From UBA3537 sp965658025 (GTDB lineage Bacteria; Bacteroidota; Bacteroidia; Flavobacteriales; Flavobacteriaceae): a stretch of DNA of 64,000 bases. The notes below the pieces were generated by a model. That model was not told where the DNA came from, searched no databases, and saw nothing but the letters and a program-made list of their open reading frames with translations. How positions within the stretch are numbered: the stretch's first letter is position 1; each line of letters starts with the position of its first letter. Shown here piece by piece: positions 9,307-19,385 of the stretch. The stretch spans positions 6,060 to 70,059 of the forward strand of contig CBFHQL010000008.1 of assembly GCA_965658025.1 (NCBI GenBank), written 5' to 3'. A program made the translations under genes and the position numbers.

Positions 9307-11262
9307 TTGATAGCAAAAACAACCATAGATCAAGTGTTCGATAGGGCTCGCGTAGAAGAGGTCATTGGGGATTTCGTACAATTAAAAAAAGCGGGGAGTA
9401 ATTTCAAGGGGCTTAGTCCTTTTAGCGAAGAGCGCACACCAAGTTTTATGGTTTCTCCTGTAAAACAAATTTGGAAAGATTTTTCTACAGGTAAAGGCGG
9501 AACAGTGGTTTCTTTTTTAATGGAACACGAGCATTTTACTTATCCCGAAGCCATTAAATATTTGGCCAAAAAATACAACATTGAAATTGAAGAAACCGTC
9601 CAGTCTGATGCCGAAAAAGAAGCTGCAGGTGAACGAGAAAGCATGTACTTGGTGAGTGCATATGCCAATACGTATTTTCAAAACATACTGCACAAAACCG
9701 ATGCAGGAAAAGCCATTGGTTTAAGTTATTTTAAGGAACGTGGGTTTACAGACGATACCATCAAAAAATTCCAATTAGGATATTCTACAGATGAGTGGAG
9801 TGGACTCACCGATGCAGCTGTAAAGAAGGGATATCAACTAAAATATTTAGAAAAAACAGGGCTAACAATTGTCAAAGAAGAAAAACAATTTGATCGATTC
9901 AAGGGCCGAGTGATGTTTCCTATCCACAGCATGTCTGGGCGTGTTTTGGGTTTTGGTGGACGTATTTTGGCAAAAAACGAAAAAGCAGCCAAATATCTAA
10001 ATTCTCCTGAAAGCGATATTTATCACAAAAGCAAAGTGCTTTATGGTATTTATTATGCGAAACAAACCATTGCCAAAGAAGATAATTGCTATTTGGTTGA
10101 GGGCTACACCGATGTGATTCAATTTCATCAAACAGGCATCAAAAATGTAGTGTCTTCTTCGGGTACTGCTTTAACTTCAGATCAAATTCGCCTCATCAAT
10201 CGTTTAACCAAAAACATTACCGTACTTTTTGATGGCGATGCGGCTGGAATTCGTGCCTCACTACGAGGAATTGATTTGATTTTGGAGCAAGGGATGAACG
10301 TCAAAGTCTGTACATTTCCAGAGGGTGAGGACCCCGATAGTTTTGCCAAACAGAACACACTAGAAGAACTGCAAAAGTATTTAAAAGAAAACGCAAAAGA
10401 CTTTATTGCCTACAAAGCTTCGTTGCTTATGGAGGAAGCAAACAACGACCCTATTGCCAAGGCAGAGTTGATTCGTGATATGATTACAAGTATCTCCAAA
10501 ATTGCCGATCAAATTAAACAAGAACTTTACATTCGCGAATGCGCCAGAATTATGGACATTAGCGAGGAAGTTCTCTTTAGTACATTGGCACAAATGAGCA
10601 AAAAAGCACAATTTGATGCCACTAAAACTGCTCAAAAGAAAAAGAAAGCGTTTGACGTTGTAAAAGCGACAACACCTACCAAAAAGGTTGATGTTCAATA
10701 TGAATTAGAACAAAAAATCATCGAAATTTTGTTGTTATATGGTAGTCGTTCAGAAGATTTTGAAGATTTAATTTTAAAAGAAAATGAAGATGGCGATTTG
10801 GTTCTTGAACCCGTCATTCATAAAGCTAAAGTTTTTGAAAAAATCTACTTGGATCTTCAAGAAGATGAAATGCAATTTGGGAATGAAAATTTTAAAATTA
10901 TTTATTACCTAATTATTGATTATTTAAATCAAAATGAAACGTTCAGTATTGAAAATTTCATGCATGAACTCGATCCAAAGTTGATTCCTTTTGTTTCTGA
11001 TATTTTGATGAATGACGAGCGGTATAGACTTCATAATTGGGAGAAAAATAATATTTTTCCAAAGCGAAAAGATTTCAATGTGGCGCAATTGGTTAGTGAA
11101 ACTATATTGAATTTACGTTGTTTTTTGATCGATCAAAAAGTCAATGAGTTTAAGGTGTCTACTCATGAAAATTCATCGGATCACACTAGTGTTTTGGAAG
11201 ATGTTTTGAATTATTCTAACCTTAAAAGATTACTCTCAAGAAAACTCAACAGAGTACTTTAG
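9307..11262 (+). CDS. dnaG: DNA primase without canonical zinc-binding residues
   Basis: A 651-residue DnaG that makes RNA primers for replication. The N-terminal region (residues 1-100) aligns with the CHC2 zinc domain, but the CxxH ... CxxC ligands are absent: KGLSPFSEERTPSF and WKDFSTGKGG stand where cysteines and histidine are expected. The Toprim core is intact, with VEGYTDVI (around residue 263) and FDGDAAGIRASLRG (around 311-324). The C-terminal part is long and poorly conserved, presumably the helicase-binding region. Start is TTG, giving MIAKTTIDQVF, the usual flavobacterial beginning. It ends convergently with the response regulator, overlapping by 4 bases. Confidence 0.9.
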   Translation: MIAKTTIDQVFDRARVEEVIGDFVQLKKAGSNFKGLSPFSEERTPSFMVSPVKQIWKDFSTGKGGTVVSFLMEHEHFTYPEAIKYLAKKYNIEIEETVQSDAEKEAAGERESMYLVSAYANTYFQNILHKTDAGKAIGLSYFKERGFTDDTIKKFQLGYSTDEWSGLTDAAVKKGYQLKYLEKTGLTIVKEEKQFDRFKGRVMFPIHSMSGRVLGFGGRILAKNEKAAKYLNSPESDIYHKSKVLYGIYYAKQTIAKEDNCYLVEGYTDVIQFHQTGIKNVVSSSGTALTSDQIRLINRLTKNITVLFDGDAAGIRASLRGIDLILEQGMNVKVCTFPEGEDPDSFAKQNTLEELQKYLKENAKDFIAYKASLLMEEANNDPIAKAELIRDMITSISKIADQIKQELYIRECARIMDISEEVLFSTLAQMSKKAQFDATKTAQKKKKAFDVVKATTPTKKVDVQYELEQKIIEILLLYGSRSEDFEDLILKENEDGDLVLEPVIHKAKVFEKIYLDLQEDEMQFGNENFKIIYYLIIDYLNQNETFSIENFMHELDPKLIPFVSDILMNDERYRLHNWEKNNIFPKRKDFNVAQLVSETILNLRCFLIDQKVNEFKVSTHENSSDHTSVLEDVLNYSNLKRLLSRKLNRVL

Positions 11263-11879
11263 TTGTTTTGTCGGCCTAAATCAATTAAAGAAATTAAATT
11301 GGTTACATTTAATTTTTCCATAAGTCGAGATTTATAGGTGCTCACTGTTTTTGGGTTGATGTTTAGTTCTTTCGCGATTTCATTGTTTTTCTTTCCATTG
11401 CAAATCAGTTTCAAAACCTCAATCTCACGCATAGACAGTTTGTGGTACAAATCTGTATCGTGTTGATTCTTGTCAAAAGTTAATTTCTGTGCCATGGCAT
11501 TAGTAAAGTACATTCCCCCTTTATATACTTTCAAGATGGCCTTTTTGATGGTGTTTGTTGTTGCTGTTTTCGACAAAAATCCTGATGCACCAGCCCTTAT
11601 TCCACTTGAAGCATAAATATTTTCTGGCTGAGCAGTAAAAATTATCACCCGAACATTGTTATAATTTTTTTTAATGGTTCTTAAAATCGTGATTCCATTT
11701 TTGTCGGGTAAATCCATGGACATCAATACAAGGTCTACATTTCCTTTTTTTAAGTAATTGATGAGTTGCTTAGCCGTATTGGCCGTACTCACAATTTTGA
11801 TGTCGTTGGAGTTTTCAAAAAGCATTCGGATTCCATAATTCACAATCGGTTGATGATCTGCTATAAGAACCCTTATCAT
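11259..11879 (-). CDS. LuxR-type response regulator with degenerate receiver
   Basis: A 206-residue protein with a CheY-like receiver (1-120) and a C-terminal LuxR/FixJ helix-turn-helix (about 145-206, LSMREIEVLKLICNGKKNNE). The receiver is unusual. Where the phosphorylated aspartate normally sits (VLMD.. LPD..G) it has Ser54, with Asp56 two places on, and the N-terminal acidic pair reads Asp8-His9. The conserved Thr (IIFTA) and Lys (FLSKT) remain. It is probably not controlled by ordinary aspartyl phosphorylation. It follows nadE by 3 bases on the same strand. Targets are unknown, and no histidine kinase gene is nearby. Confidence 0.8.
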   Translation of the reverse strand: MIRVLIADHQPIVNYGIRMLFENSNDIKIVSTANTAKQLINYLKKGNVDLVLMSMDLPDKNGITILRTIKKNYNNVRVIIFTAQPENIYASSGIRAGASGFLSKTATTNTIKKAILKVYKGGMYFTNAMAQKLTFDKNQHDTDLYHKLSMREIEVLKLICNGKKNNEIAKELNINPKTVSTYKSRLMEKLNVTNLISLIDLGRQNN

Positions 11880-11882
11880 GAC

Positions 11883-12674
11883 TTATTGTTTCAAAGTTTC
11901 TGGAATTATACACACTGGGATTGGATTCATTTTGTGTGCATTGGCGGTATTGAATCGGTTGAAAATTGCAAAAACTTCTTTGTTTCTACCTTCAAAATCA
12001 TTCTCATTTTTGCCTTCATTTTTCATGTTCATAGCCCACTCTAATTCGTCATATGTTGCGCCAATTTGCGCCTCATCAGTACGTGCATCACCAAACAAAC
12101 CATCGCTTGGCGCTGCCTCCATAATGCTTTTGGGAACTTTTAGCGTTGCACCTAAAGCATAAACTTCGGATTTTAATAAATCGGCAATTGGACTCAAATC
12201 TACACCACCATCACCATATTTTGTATAAAAACCAACCCCAAAATCTTCAACTTTATTTCCAGTTCCAGCAACTAAAAACCCATGTAGTCCTGCATAATAA
12301 TAAAGTGTGGTCATACGCAAACGAGCCCGTGTGTTGGCAAGCGCCATATCTACTGTTTTTTTATCTTTAATGGTGTTTACTTCAGACTTTAGAGATTCGA
12401 ATACTGGGGATAAATCTACTCGAGTAGAATGTACATTGGAAAAGTTATTTTTTAAAAAATGGATGTGTTCTTGAGCACGACTGACATGATTTTCGTTTTG
12501 ATGTATGGGCATTTCCAAACACAACACATCTAAGCCAGTGTGCGCACAAAGTGTTGAGGTTACAGCTGAATCAATTCCACCAGAAACACCAACTACAAAT
12601 CCTTTAATTCCAGCCTTATCAGCATAGTTTTTTAACCAATCTGTAATGTGCTTCACGACAGCGTTTGTATTCAT
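11883..12674 (-). CDS. nadE: NH3-dependent NAD+ synthetase
   Basis: A 263-residue NAD synthetase of the short, ammonia-using type with no glutaminase domain. The ATP pyrophosphatase loop VVGVSGGIDSAVT lies near residues 27-39, and later conserved parts include GTGNKVEDFGVGFYTKYGDG. It converts deamido-NAD to NAD using ATP. In related flavobacteria nadE lies near gldB; here a 5.1-kb T9SS cargo gene lies between them in divergent orientation. It is co-directional with and 3 bases upstream of the response regulator. Confidence 0.93.
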   Translation of the reverse strand: MNTNAVVKHITDWLKNYADKAGIKGFVVGVSGGIDSAVTSTLCAHTGLDVLCLEMPIHQNENHVSRAQEHIHFLKNNFSNVHSTRVDLSPVFESLKSEVNTIKDKKTVDMALANTRARLRMTTLYYYAGLHGFLVAGTGNKVEDFGVGFYTKYGDGGVDLSPIADLLKSEVYALGATLKVPKSIMEAAPSDGLFGDARTDEAQIGATYDELEWAMNMKNEGKNENDFEGRNKEVFAIFNRFNTANAHKMNPIPVCIIPETLKQ

Positions 12675-12703
12675 ATATTTTGTTATAATTTATGGGTGTT
12701 GTA

Positions 12704-12732
12704 CAAAAATAAACTATTCCATTCATCTTTGA
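12704..12732 (-). promoter_or_regulatory. Candidate nadE promoter
   Basis: On the minus strand TATTTTTG (plus 12704-12711) fits TAnnTTTG, and TTG lies about 23 bases further upstream, at the upper limit of usual Bacteroidota spacing. It is 30 bases before the nadE ATG. Confidence 0.4.
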
Positions 12733-12839
12733 AACAATTTGACTCAGATTAGCAAAAATTTAAAATTCAATTAACATTTTTTAATTATGATTTTAATACT
12801 TAATTTTAATCCAATCAATTTAGTTGCAATAGGTTGGAG

Positions 12840-15800
12840 ATGATTCTAAATAGTAAGTCCAAGAGGATATTATGTGTTTTGATAATTTTAATATCATCCA
12901 TAACTTCGCTTGGTGCTCAATTAAGCCGAACCCATTATATTCCGCCAATTACAGTTGCACCAAATGGGAATGCTACACCTCAAAACCAGTATTTACATAT
13001 TTCTACCCCAAGCACACAAACCATTAGTGTTGAAGTCAATCAATTAGGAAGTGGTACAACAACCTACAATATATCCAACACATCGCCTTTAGAACTCGCT
13101 TTAGGGTCTGGAGAAAGCACCTCTTTTATTGTCAGTTCATCAGATACTGGAACTAAGATTTCTAATAAAGGATACATCATTCAATCGGAAAAACCAGTTT
13201 ATGTTTCTGTGCGCTTGACAGCAGGAAATCAAAATCAGGCTGGGTCTTTGGTTTCCAAAGGGCTTTCTGGAATAGGGCATACCTTTAGAGCGGGAACATT
13301 TACAAATTTAAAAACCTTTTCAGCTTCCAATCAAGACTACATAAATTTTGTGTCCGTGATGGCTACTGAAAACAACACTCAAGTAGATTTTTCGGATATT
13401 CCATCAGATGTAGTTGTGGAAAATGGAACCCCTCTTTCCGTTAATCTAGATGCAGGAGAGTCTTACATAGTAGCCCTGAATCCAGCCGCAACTCCATCGA
13501 ATAGGGATGGCTTGATAGGTGCTCTTGTTTCAGCGACAAAACCCATTACAGTCAATTGTGGTTCTTTTAACGGAAGCAATTCCAATGGAAATGGACGCGA
13601 TGCCGGTATTGATCAAATCGCCCCACTTGAAACCATAGCCATTGAAGATCAAGAATACAGTGAGTACATTTTTGTTCGCGCCAATGGCTATGATGCTATT
13701 GAACGACCCCTTATTGTGGCTCATTACGATAACACAGAAGTTTGGGCTTATGGAGATTCTGGATCTGCAACAGGATCTTTACAAGCTGTTTTAAATGCAG
13801 GAGACCACATCAGTCTGGGGGGTGATTTTTTTAGCACTCAGTCTACAAGTGGGTCTAACCCAGGAGGGAATTTATATATTTGGACTTCAAAAACGACCTT
13901 TGCCTATCAAGGCATTGGTGGGACGAATAATGAAGCCAATCAAGAGTTATTTTTTGTTCCTCCATTGAATTGTGAAGCACCTCGAGTAATTGATAATATT
14001 CCCCTTATTGAATCTTCAGGTTCTACAGGAACAAACTTTACTGGAGGAATCACTATTGTTGCCGAATCAGGAGCAGCGGTAACTATCAATGGATTTCCGA
14101 TTTCAGTGGCTCCACAAGCCGTAATCGGGAATTCAAATTTTGTTACCTACCTCGTTAGTGGTTTGTCTGGAAATGTTAGCGTAAGTTCGGAAGGTCAAAT
14201 TTACGTTTCATATTATGGAGCAAATGGTGCTGCAGCACTTGGGGGTTTTTATTCTGGATTTATTTTCAAGCCTGAAATTACTTCATCGGCGCTTGATGTT
14301 ACTATTGATGATTTATGCATTCCTTTTATAGAATTGAGTTTGGGTAGTGAAGAAACCTTTGATGCTTATCAGTGGTTTTTTAATGGTTCTCCAATAGCAG
14401 GAGCAACATCAGAAAACCATATACCAACGACCCCAGGGTATTACCAATTAGAAGGGATAATTCTAGATTGTTCTACTGTACTTTCAGACAATATTCCGGT
14501 GAGTGGCTGTGCCGGTGATACCGATGGTGATGGCATTAATAATAATATTGATTTGGATGCTGATAATGACGGTATACTAAGTACTCAAGAGTCTAACTGT
14601 AATTTTAGTTTTGATCTTTCTGCCAGTTCTGGACCAAATTTTTCATCATCATTTACAACAAGTCCTGAAAATACAATGACTCAACCTTTTGAAGGATTTT
14701 TGGATCAAACGATGCTATTCAGTGCTTCTGCCATGGTAGGGAATGAAGCTAGTTCAACTACCTATCAGTTAAGATTTGATGCACCAACACAATTTAAAAT
14801 TGAGCAAGCAGCAGCATCTTTTACACAAGGCGATATGGATGATCAAGAGTTGTATACTATTAGAGTACCGTACAACGAAACTATTACAGTACTTGATCCT
14901 GACAATCAAATACTTATTGATGTAAACTATAATGGTGTTTACGATTCAAATATTCAAGAATTTACGGGCTTCGAAATTCGATTCAAGCTTAATACTGCAG
15001 TACAAGCTAACGGAAACGGAACTTTTTCATTTCAAAGCTATTCAGCATCACAATTTGAGTTGACTTACACCAATAGTTCCAAGACCAATACAAATAATGT
15101 GGCCTTTCAACTTACTCAAGCATGTCGTCCAATCGATACGGATGGTGACACTATTGAAGATGCCTTTGATTTGGATACGGATAATGATGGAATTTTTGAT
15201 ATCATTGAAAGTGGAAATACGATACTAGATTTGGATGGCGATGGTCGAGTTGATGATATTGAGCTTAGCGATTCAAATAATGACGGTCATCATGATATTG
15301 CACAAAGTCCAATAGATACTGATTTTGATGGCATTTTGGACTATTTCGATCTAGATAGTGATAACGATGGGCTCTACGATCTTTTTGAATTTGGAATAGG
15401 TTATAACACATTAGATCTCGATAATAATGGGCAAATTGATTTTGGATTTTTGGATATTAATACAAACGGCGTTTCAGATATTGCGGAAACCATAATACCG
15501 ATTGATTCTGATGGAGATGGTATCCCTGATTTTTTAGAACTTAACTCGGACAACGATGATTGTTTAGATGTAGAGGAAGGCGGATTTACTGGTGTGTTGG
15601 GTGTATTGTCTGGCACAGGCATTGATGCAAACGGACTCGTTGTTGGCGGTGATGGATATACACTTCCTATGGACACAAATAGTGATGGATTGTTTGATTT
15701 TCAAGAATTTAGAACTGTTGTGGCTGTCCCATCAAACTCCCCAGTATTTGTTTGTGAAACATCCGAGACAACGATTGAAATTAACCTTGAAAACAATTCG

Positions 15801-17960
15801 GATTCTTATGATTCAATTTTTTGGGAATGGAGTTTTGATGGTGGAACGACTTGGGCATTTGTTCCTGAAACCCCTTCGAGTTTTGAGCATGTGAATACTA
15901 ATATTTTGCATATCCTCAGCGCCACAGATATCTACACAAATACTCTTTTTCGTGCGCAAATGCAACGAAATGATTTGATTTGTACTGCTTTTTACTCCAA
16001 TGAAATTGAACTTATTGTCAACCCACTTCCAATAATCAACGAAAATGTAAGTCTTTTTCAATGTGATCAAGACACTGATGGTATTACAACATTTAATCTA
16101 AATGAGGCCAACCAACTAATCTCCTCCGATTATTTAAACGAAACATTTACATTCTATCATTCTGAAACAGATGCGCTTTCTGGGAGCACATCTTTCATTA
16201 CAAACAATACCAACTACCAAAATATTAGTACGGACCCTTCAATAAATCCAAATCAAATTTTTGTTCGTGCAGAAACTGTTAATGGTTGCTTTCGTGTGGC
16301 TCAATTAGACCTTTTTGTTTCTGCCACACAAATCCCTCAAGGATTCAGTATTTCCCCTTATGAATCCTGCTTTGATGTCTCCGACGGTATTACGGCATTT
16401 GATTTCAGTGACTCTGAATCCCTTGTTTTAAATGTATTTCCATCTACACAGTCTTTGACTGTCACTTGCTATGAGTCAGAGTCAGAGGCACTATCCGAAA
16501 TAAATCCTATTCTTGATTTTTCCAATTATGAAAATACTTCGGGAACAGACCAAACCATATGGATTCGTATCGACTCTGATATTGACAACTCTTGCGTGGG
16601 TATAGGCCCTTACATCAATTTGATTGTTCATCCATTACCTCAATTGAATACCCCTGTAGACGCTTATTTTTGTGTTACAGGAACAAATTCTTTTATTGTT
16701 GATTTGAATGTCGAGTACAATAGTTTGGTTTTAGGGAGTCAATCAGCTTCGGACTTTTCGGTAACTTATTTCGCGTCTATTTCAGATGCTGAAAACTCGA
16801 ATAATCCTATCACATCTCTTTCTAATTCCTCAGATGTTTTGACGGTTACATATAAAATCACAAACAATTCTACTGGCTGTTTTGATATTGATCAATTTGA
16901 TATTGATTTTATCCCAATACCTGTGGCCTATCCAGTGTCTATTTTTGAAGTTTGTGACGATAATAATGACGAACAATATCTTTTTGATACTTCTGCCCTT
17001 GAATCGACTGTTTTGAATGGTCAAAATAATATGGATATATCTTATTTTGATGCCTCAGGCAGTCCTCTTCAAGATGCCAACGGTAGTCCTATTGTAAGCC
17101 CTTTTCCGGATACATTTTTCACACATTCCCAAACAATAACTGCTCTTGTTTCAAATGATTTTTGTGATGATGATCAAATTGATATCGAGTTTATAGTCAA
17201 CCCAAACACACTTTTTTCAGTAGATGATGTTGTCATTTGCGATGGGTCTTCTGAACTCATTGAACTCGAACTAGAAGACGATTTTTCACCCTTCAACTTT
17301 GAATGGATTTTACCAGATTCATCGTTGGTCAATACCACCCAGCCGTTGCTTTCGGTCTCACAAATTGGGCTTTATGAAGTTGTTGTGACTAATCTCAACG
17401 GGAGTTGTGCATTTTCACAACGCTTTGAAGTTTTTGCTTCTGAGGGACCAACAATTTCTATGGAAGATATTTTCGTTGTTGAAGGCACATCAAGTAACTC
17501 AATTACTATAGACGAATCTGCTTTAGGTTCTGCAAATTATGAATTTAAATTAGTTGATGAAAATGGAGTTTTGGTCTCAGGATATCAAGATCAGGGTTAT
17601 TTTGGTCAACTAACAGGCGGTTTTTACACCCTATTTGTCCGAGATGAATTGCGTTGTGAGGAAGTTTCAATTACGGTTCCAGTATTGTATATTCCTAATT
17701 TCTTTACACCCAATGGTGATGGATATAATGATATTTGGGGTCTAAAAGGCGTACTTTCGAGTCAATTTATATTTTCTAGAATCTCAATTTTTGATCGCTA
17801 TGGGAAGCTACTTAAAGCCATGAACATGAACTCAAATTACTGGGATGGAACCTATAACGGAGTCCTCTTACCTACAAGCGATTATTGGTACCGTATAGAA
17901 CTCACAAAAACAGATGGGACCGTTTTTACTCGTCAAGGCCATTTCACTTTAAGGCGCTAA
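12840..17960 (+). CDS. Giant T9SS-secreted protein with IgGFc-binding-like N-terminus and TSP3 repeats
   Basis: A 1706-residue secreted protein. After a signal peptide (hydrophobic LCVLIILISSITSLGA, residues 12-27) comes a region of about 450 residues resembling the IgGFc-binding N-terminal domain. Calcium-binding thrombospondin-type-3 repeats follow (GDTDGDGINNNIDLDADNDG and many similar Asp/Asn-rich units near residues 560-590 and 765-920), then several beta-sandwich-like repeats with paired cysteines. The last 90 residues, starting IPNFFTPNGDGYNDIW, are a type B T9SS sorting domain. The ATG at 12840 is preferred to the in-frame TTG six bases upstream. It is probably carried by the SprB-type route to the cell surface or medium. 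Ligand unknown. Confidence 0.85.
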   Translation: MILNSKSKRILCVLIILISSITSLGAQLSRTHYIPPITVAPNGNATPQNQYLHISTPSTQTISVEVNQLGSGTTTYNISNTSPLELALGSGESTSFIVSSSDTGTKISNKGYIIQSEKPVYVSVRLTAGNQNQAGSLVSKGLSGIGHTFRAGTFTNLKTFSASNQDYINFVSVMATENNTQVDFSDIPSDVVVENGTPLSVNLDAGESYIVALNPAATPSNRDGLIGALVSATKPITVNCGSFNGSNSNGNGRDAGIDQIAPLETIAIEDQEYSEYIFVRANGYDAIERPLIVAHYDNTEVWAYGDSGSATGSLQAVLNAGDHISLGGDFFSTQSTSGSNPGGNLYIWTSKTTFAYQGIGGTNNEANQELFFVPPLNCEAPRVIDNIPLIESSGSTGTNFTGGITIVAESGAAVTINGFPISVAPQAVIGNSNFVTYLVSGLSGNVSVSSEGQIYVSYYGANGAAALGGFYSGFIFKPEITSSALDVTIDDLCIPFIELSLGSEETFDAYQWFFNGSPIAGATSENHIPTTPGYYQLEGIILDCSTVLSDNIPVSGCAGDTDGDGINNNIDLDADNDGILSTQESNCNFSFDLSASSGPNFSSSFTTSPENTMTQPFEGFLDQTMLFSASAMVGNEASSTTYQLRFDAPTQFKIEQAAASFTQGDMDDQELYTIRVPYNETITVLDPDNQILIDVNYNGVYDSNIQEFTGFEIRFKLNTAVQANGNGTFSFQSYSASQFELTYTNSSKTNTNNVAFQLTQACRPIDTDGDTIEDAFDLDTDNDGIFDIIESGNTILDLDGDGRVDDIELSDSNNDGHHDIAQSPIDTDFDGILDYFDLDSDNDGLYDLFEFGIGYNTLDLDNNGQIDFGFLDINTNGVSDIAETIIPIDSDGDGIPDFLELNSDNDDCLDVEEGGFTGVLGVLSGTGIDANGLVVGGDGYTLPMDTNSDGLFDFQEFRTVVAVPSNSPVFVCETSETTIEINLENNSDSYDSIFWEWSFDGGTTWAFVPETPSSFEHVNTNILHILSATDIYTNTLFRAQMQRNDLICTAFYSNEIELIVNPLPIINENVSLFQCDQDTDGITTFNLNEANQLISSDYLNETFTFYHSETDALSGSTSFITNNTNYQNISTDPSINPNQIFVRAETVNGCFRVAQLDLFVSATQIPQGFSISPYESCFDVSDGITAFDFSDSESLVLNVFPSTQSLTVTCYESESEALSEINPILDFSNYENTSGTDQTIWIRIDSDIDNSCVGIGPYINLIVHPLPQLNTPVDAYFCVTGTNSFIVDLNVEYNSLVLGSQSASDFSVTYFASISDAENSNNPITSLSNSSDVLTVTYKITNNSTGCFDIDQFDIDFIPIPVAYPVSIFEVCDDNNDEQYLFDTSALESTVLNGQNNMDISYFDASGSPLQDANGSPIVSPFPDTFFTHSQTITALVSNDFCDDDQIDIEFIVNPNTLFSVDDVVICDGSSELIELELEDDFSPFNFEWILPDSSLVNTTQPLLSVSQIGLYEVVVTNLNGSCAFSQRFEVFASEGPTISMEDIFVVEGTSSNSITIDESALGSANYEFKLVDENGVLVSGYQDQGYFGQLTGGFYTLFVRDELRCEEVSITVPVLYIPNFFTPNGDGYNDIWGLKGVLSSQFIFSRISIFDRYGKLLKAMNMNSNYWDGTYNGVLLPTSDYWYRIELTKTDGTVFTRQGHFTLRR

Positions 17961-18045
17961 TTTTTTTCTTGAATTACAATTGTATTCTCTTTTGTTTTAA
18001 ATCCGATTAACTATTTTTGTTGCATAATTTTACATCCAAACCACA

Positions 18046-19032
18046 ATGGCTATAGTTGTTCGTCTTATTCGTGAGTTTCAAAAAATAGGTATTTTTTGCT
18101 TGGCTTTATTATCATTTTCTTGTGATCGAGGTTCTCAATTGGAAAAAGAAATTCAAGCCCTTTCAATGGAATTAAAAGTAGAACGATTTGATCAAGCTTT
18201 TATGAAAATCACTAAAGAAACACTCCCATATTATAAAAAGCCTTATCCTTTTTTGTTTCCAGAACACATTTCTGATTCTGTACTTTTGGAACGCACCAAG
18301 GACCCCATTCAAAAGTTGATTCAAAAGTCAGTGGATAGCGTATTTTCAGATTTTGACCCTACAGAAGCAAATATAAAGTCACTGTTTAAACACATTAAAT
18401 ATTACAATCCTTCTTTTAAGAAACCACGTGTCATCACGGTTTTTTCTGATGTAGATTACCGTAACAAAGTCATAGTTACCGATTCTATTGTGCTCATTGG
18501 AATTGATAATTATTTGGGTGCTGATCACGAATTTTATAATAGTTTTTACAAATACATTAGAAAAAATTTAAAGAAAGATCAGGTTGAAATGGATCTTGCA
18601 GATGCTTATGCATCTCGTTTTTTGAATCAACCGAGGCGTTATACCTTTTTAGAAGAATTGATTTATCATGGCAAAAAATTATATTTAAAAGATCTTTGGA
18701 TACCAACCGCTGAAGATGCTACAAAAATAGGGTACACTTCCGATGAACTTTTATGGACTCAAGACAATGAATTTTACATTTGGCAGTATTTTGTGGAAAA
18801 CGAATTGTTGTACAGTAGTGATGATAAACTTGTTGGACGTTTTATTGCACAAGCCCCTTTTTCGCGTTTCAATTTGGAACTCGATAGCGAATCGCCAGGT
18901 GCAATAGGACAATACATCGGTTGGCAAATCGTTCGTTCGTATATGGAAAATAACCCCACATCGCTCCTACAAATGCTTCAAATGGATGCACAAACAATCT
19001 TTAATAAAGCAAAATATAAACCAAAAAAATAA
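18046..19032 (+). CDS. gldB: Gliding motility lipoprotein GldB
   Basis: A 328-residue protein with a lipoprotein signal (LALLSFSC, Cys near residue 26) and the GldB body (VERFDQAF, SDVDYRNKVIV, LGADHEFY, PGAIGQYIGWQIV). It is needed for gliding in flavobacteria, where mutants lose T9SS-dependent motility. Its biochemical role is not settled. The TAA stop overlaps the ATG of gldC by one base, so the two are coupled. A T-rich element TAATTTTA about 20 bases upstream of the start may be the promoter. Confidence 0.92.
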   Translation: MAIVVRLIREFQKIGIFCLALLSFSCDRGSQLEKEIQALSMELKVERFDQAFMKITKETLPYYKKPYPFLFPEHISDSVLLERTKDPIQKLIQKSVDSVFSDFDPTEANIKSLFKHIKYYNPSFKKPRVITVFSDVDYRNKVIVTDSIVLIGIDNYLGADHEFYNSFYKYIRKNLKKDQVEMDLADAYASRFLNQPRRYTFLEELIYHGKKLYLKDLWIPTAEDATKIGYTSDELLWTQDNEFYIWQYFVENELLYSSDDKLVGRFIAQAPFSRFNLELDSESPGAIGQYIGWQIVRSYMENNPTSLLQMLQMDAQTIFNKAKYKPKK

Positions 19033-19369
19033 TGGCTAAAACACACACTTCAAAAATAGAATTGAATGTAGAATTGGATGAAAACCGCATTCCAGAAAAA
19101 TTAAACTGGACTGCAGAAGATGGCGGTATTTCCAATGCAGAAGCAAAGGCCATTTTTCTTTCTGTTTGGGACGCCAAAGCACAAGAATCGTTACGCATCG
19201 ATTTGTGGACCAAAGACATGCCTGTTGATGAAATGAAACTGTTTTTTCATCAAACTCTCGTAGCGATGAGCGATACGTTTATGCGCGCTACACAGGACGA
19301 AAAAATGACAGCAACCATGAAAGATTTTTGCGCTTATTTTGCCGAAAAATTAGACTTAAAGAAAAGCTA
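19032..19369 (+). CDS. gldC: Gliding motility protein GldC
   Basis: A 112-residue soluble protein with no signal peptide, matching GldC (IELNVELDENRIPEKLNWTA, DMPVDEMKLFFHQTL). In flavobacteria gldC loss weakens rather than abolishes gliding, so it is an accessory factor. It overlaps gldB by one base and faces rodA convergently, with only 16 bases between the stops and no clear hairpin terminator. Confidence 0.92.
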
Positions 19370-19385
19370 ATTTTAAACTAATCCT

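Noticed and set aside
14518..15560. Low-complexity Asp/Asn DNA as a non-coding repeat
   Set aside because: It is in frame within the large secreted protein and encodes TSP3 calcium-binding repeats.
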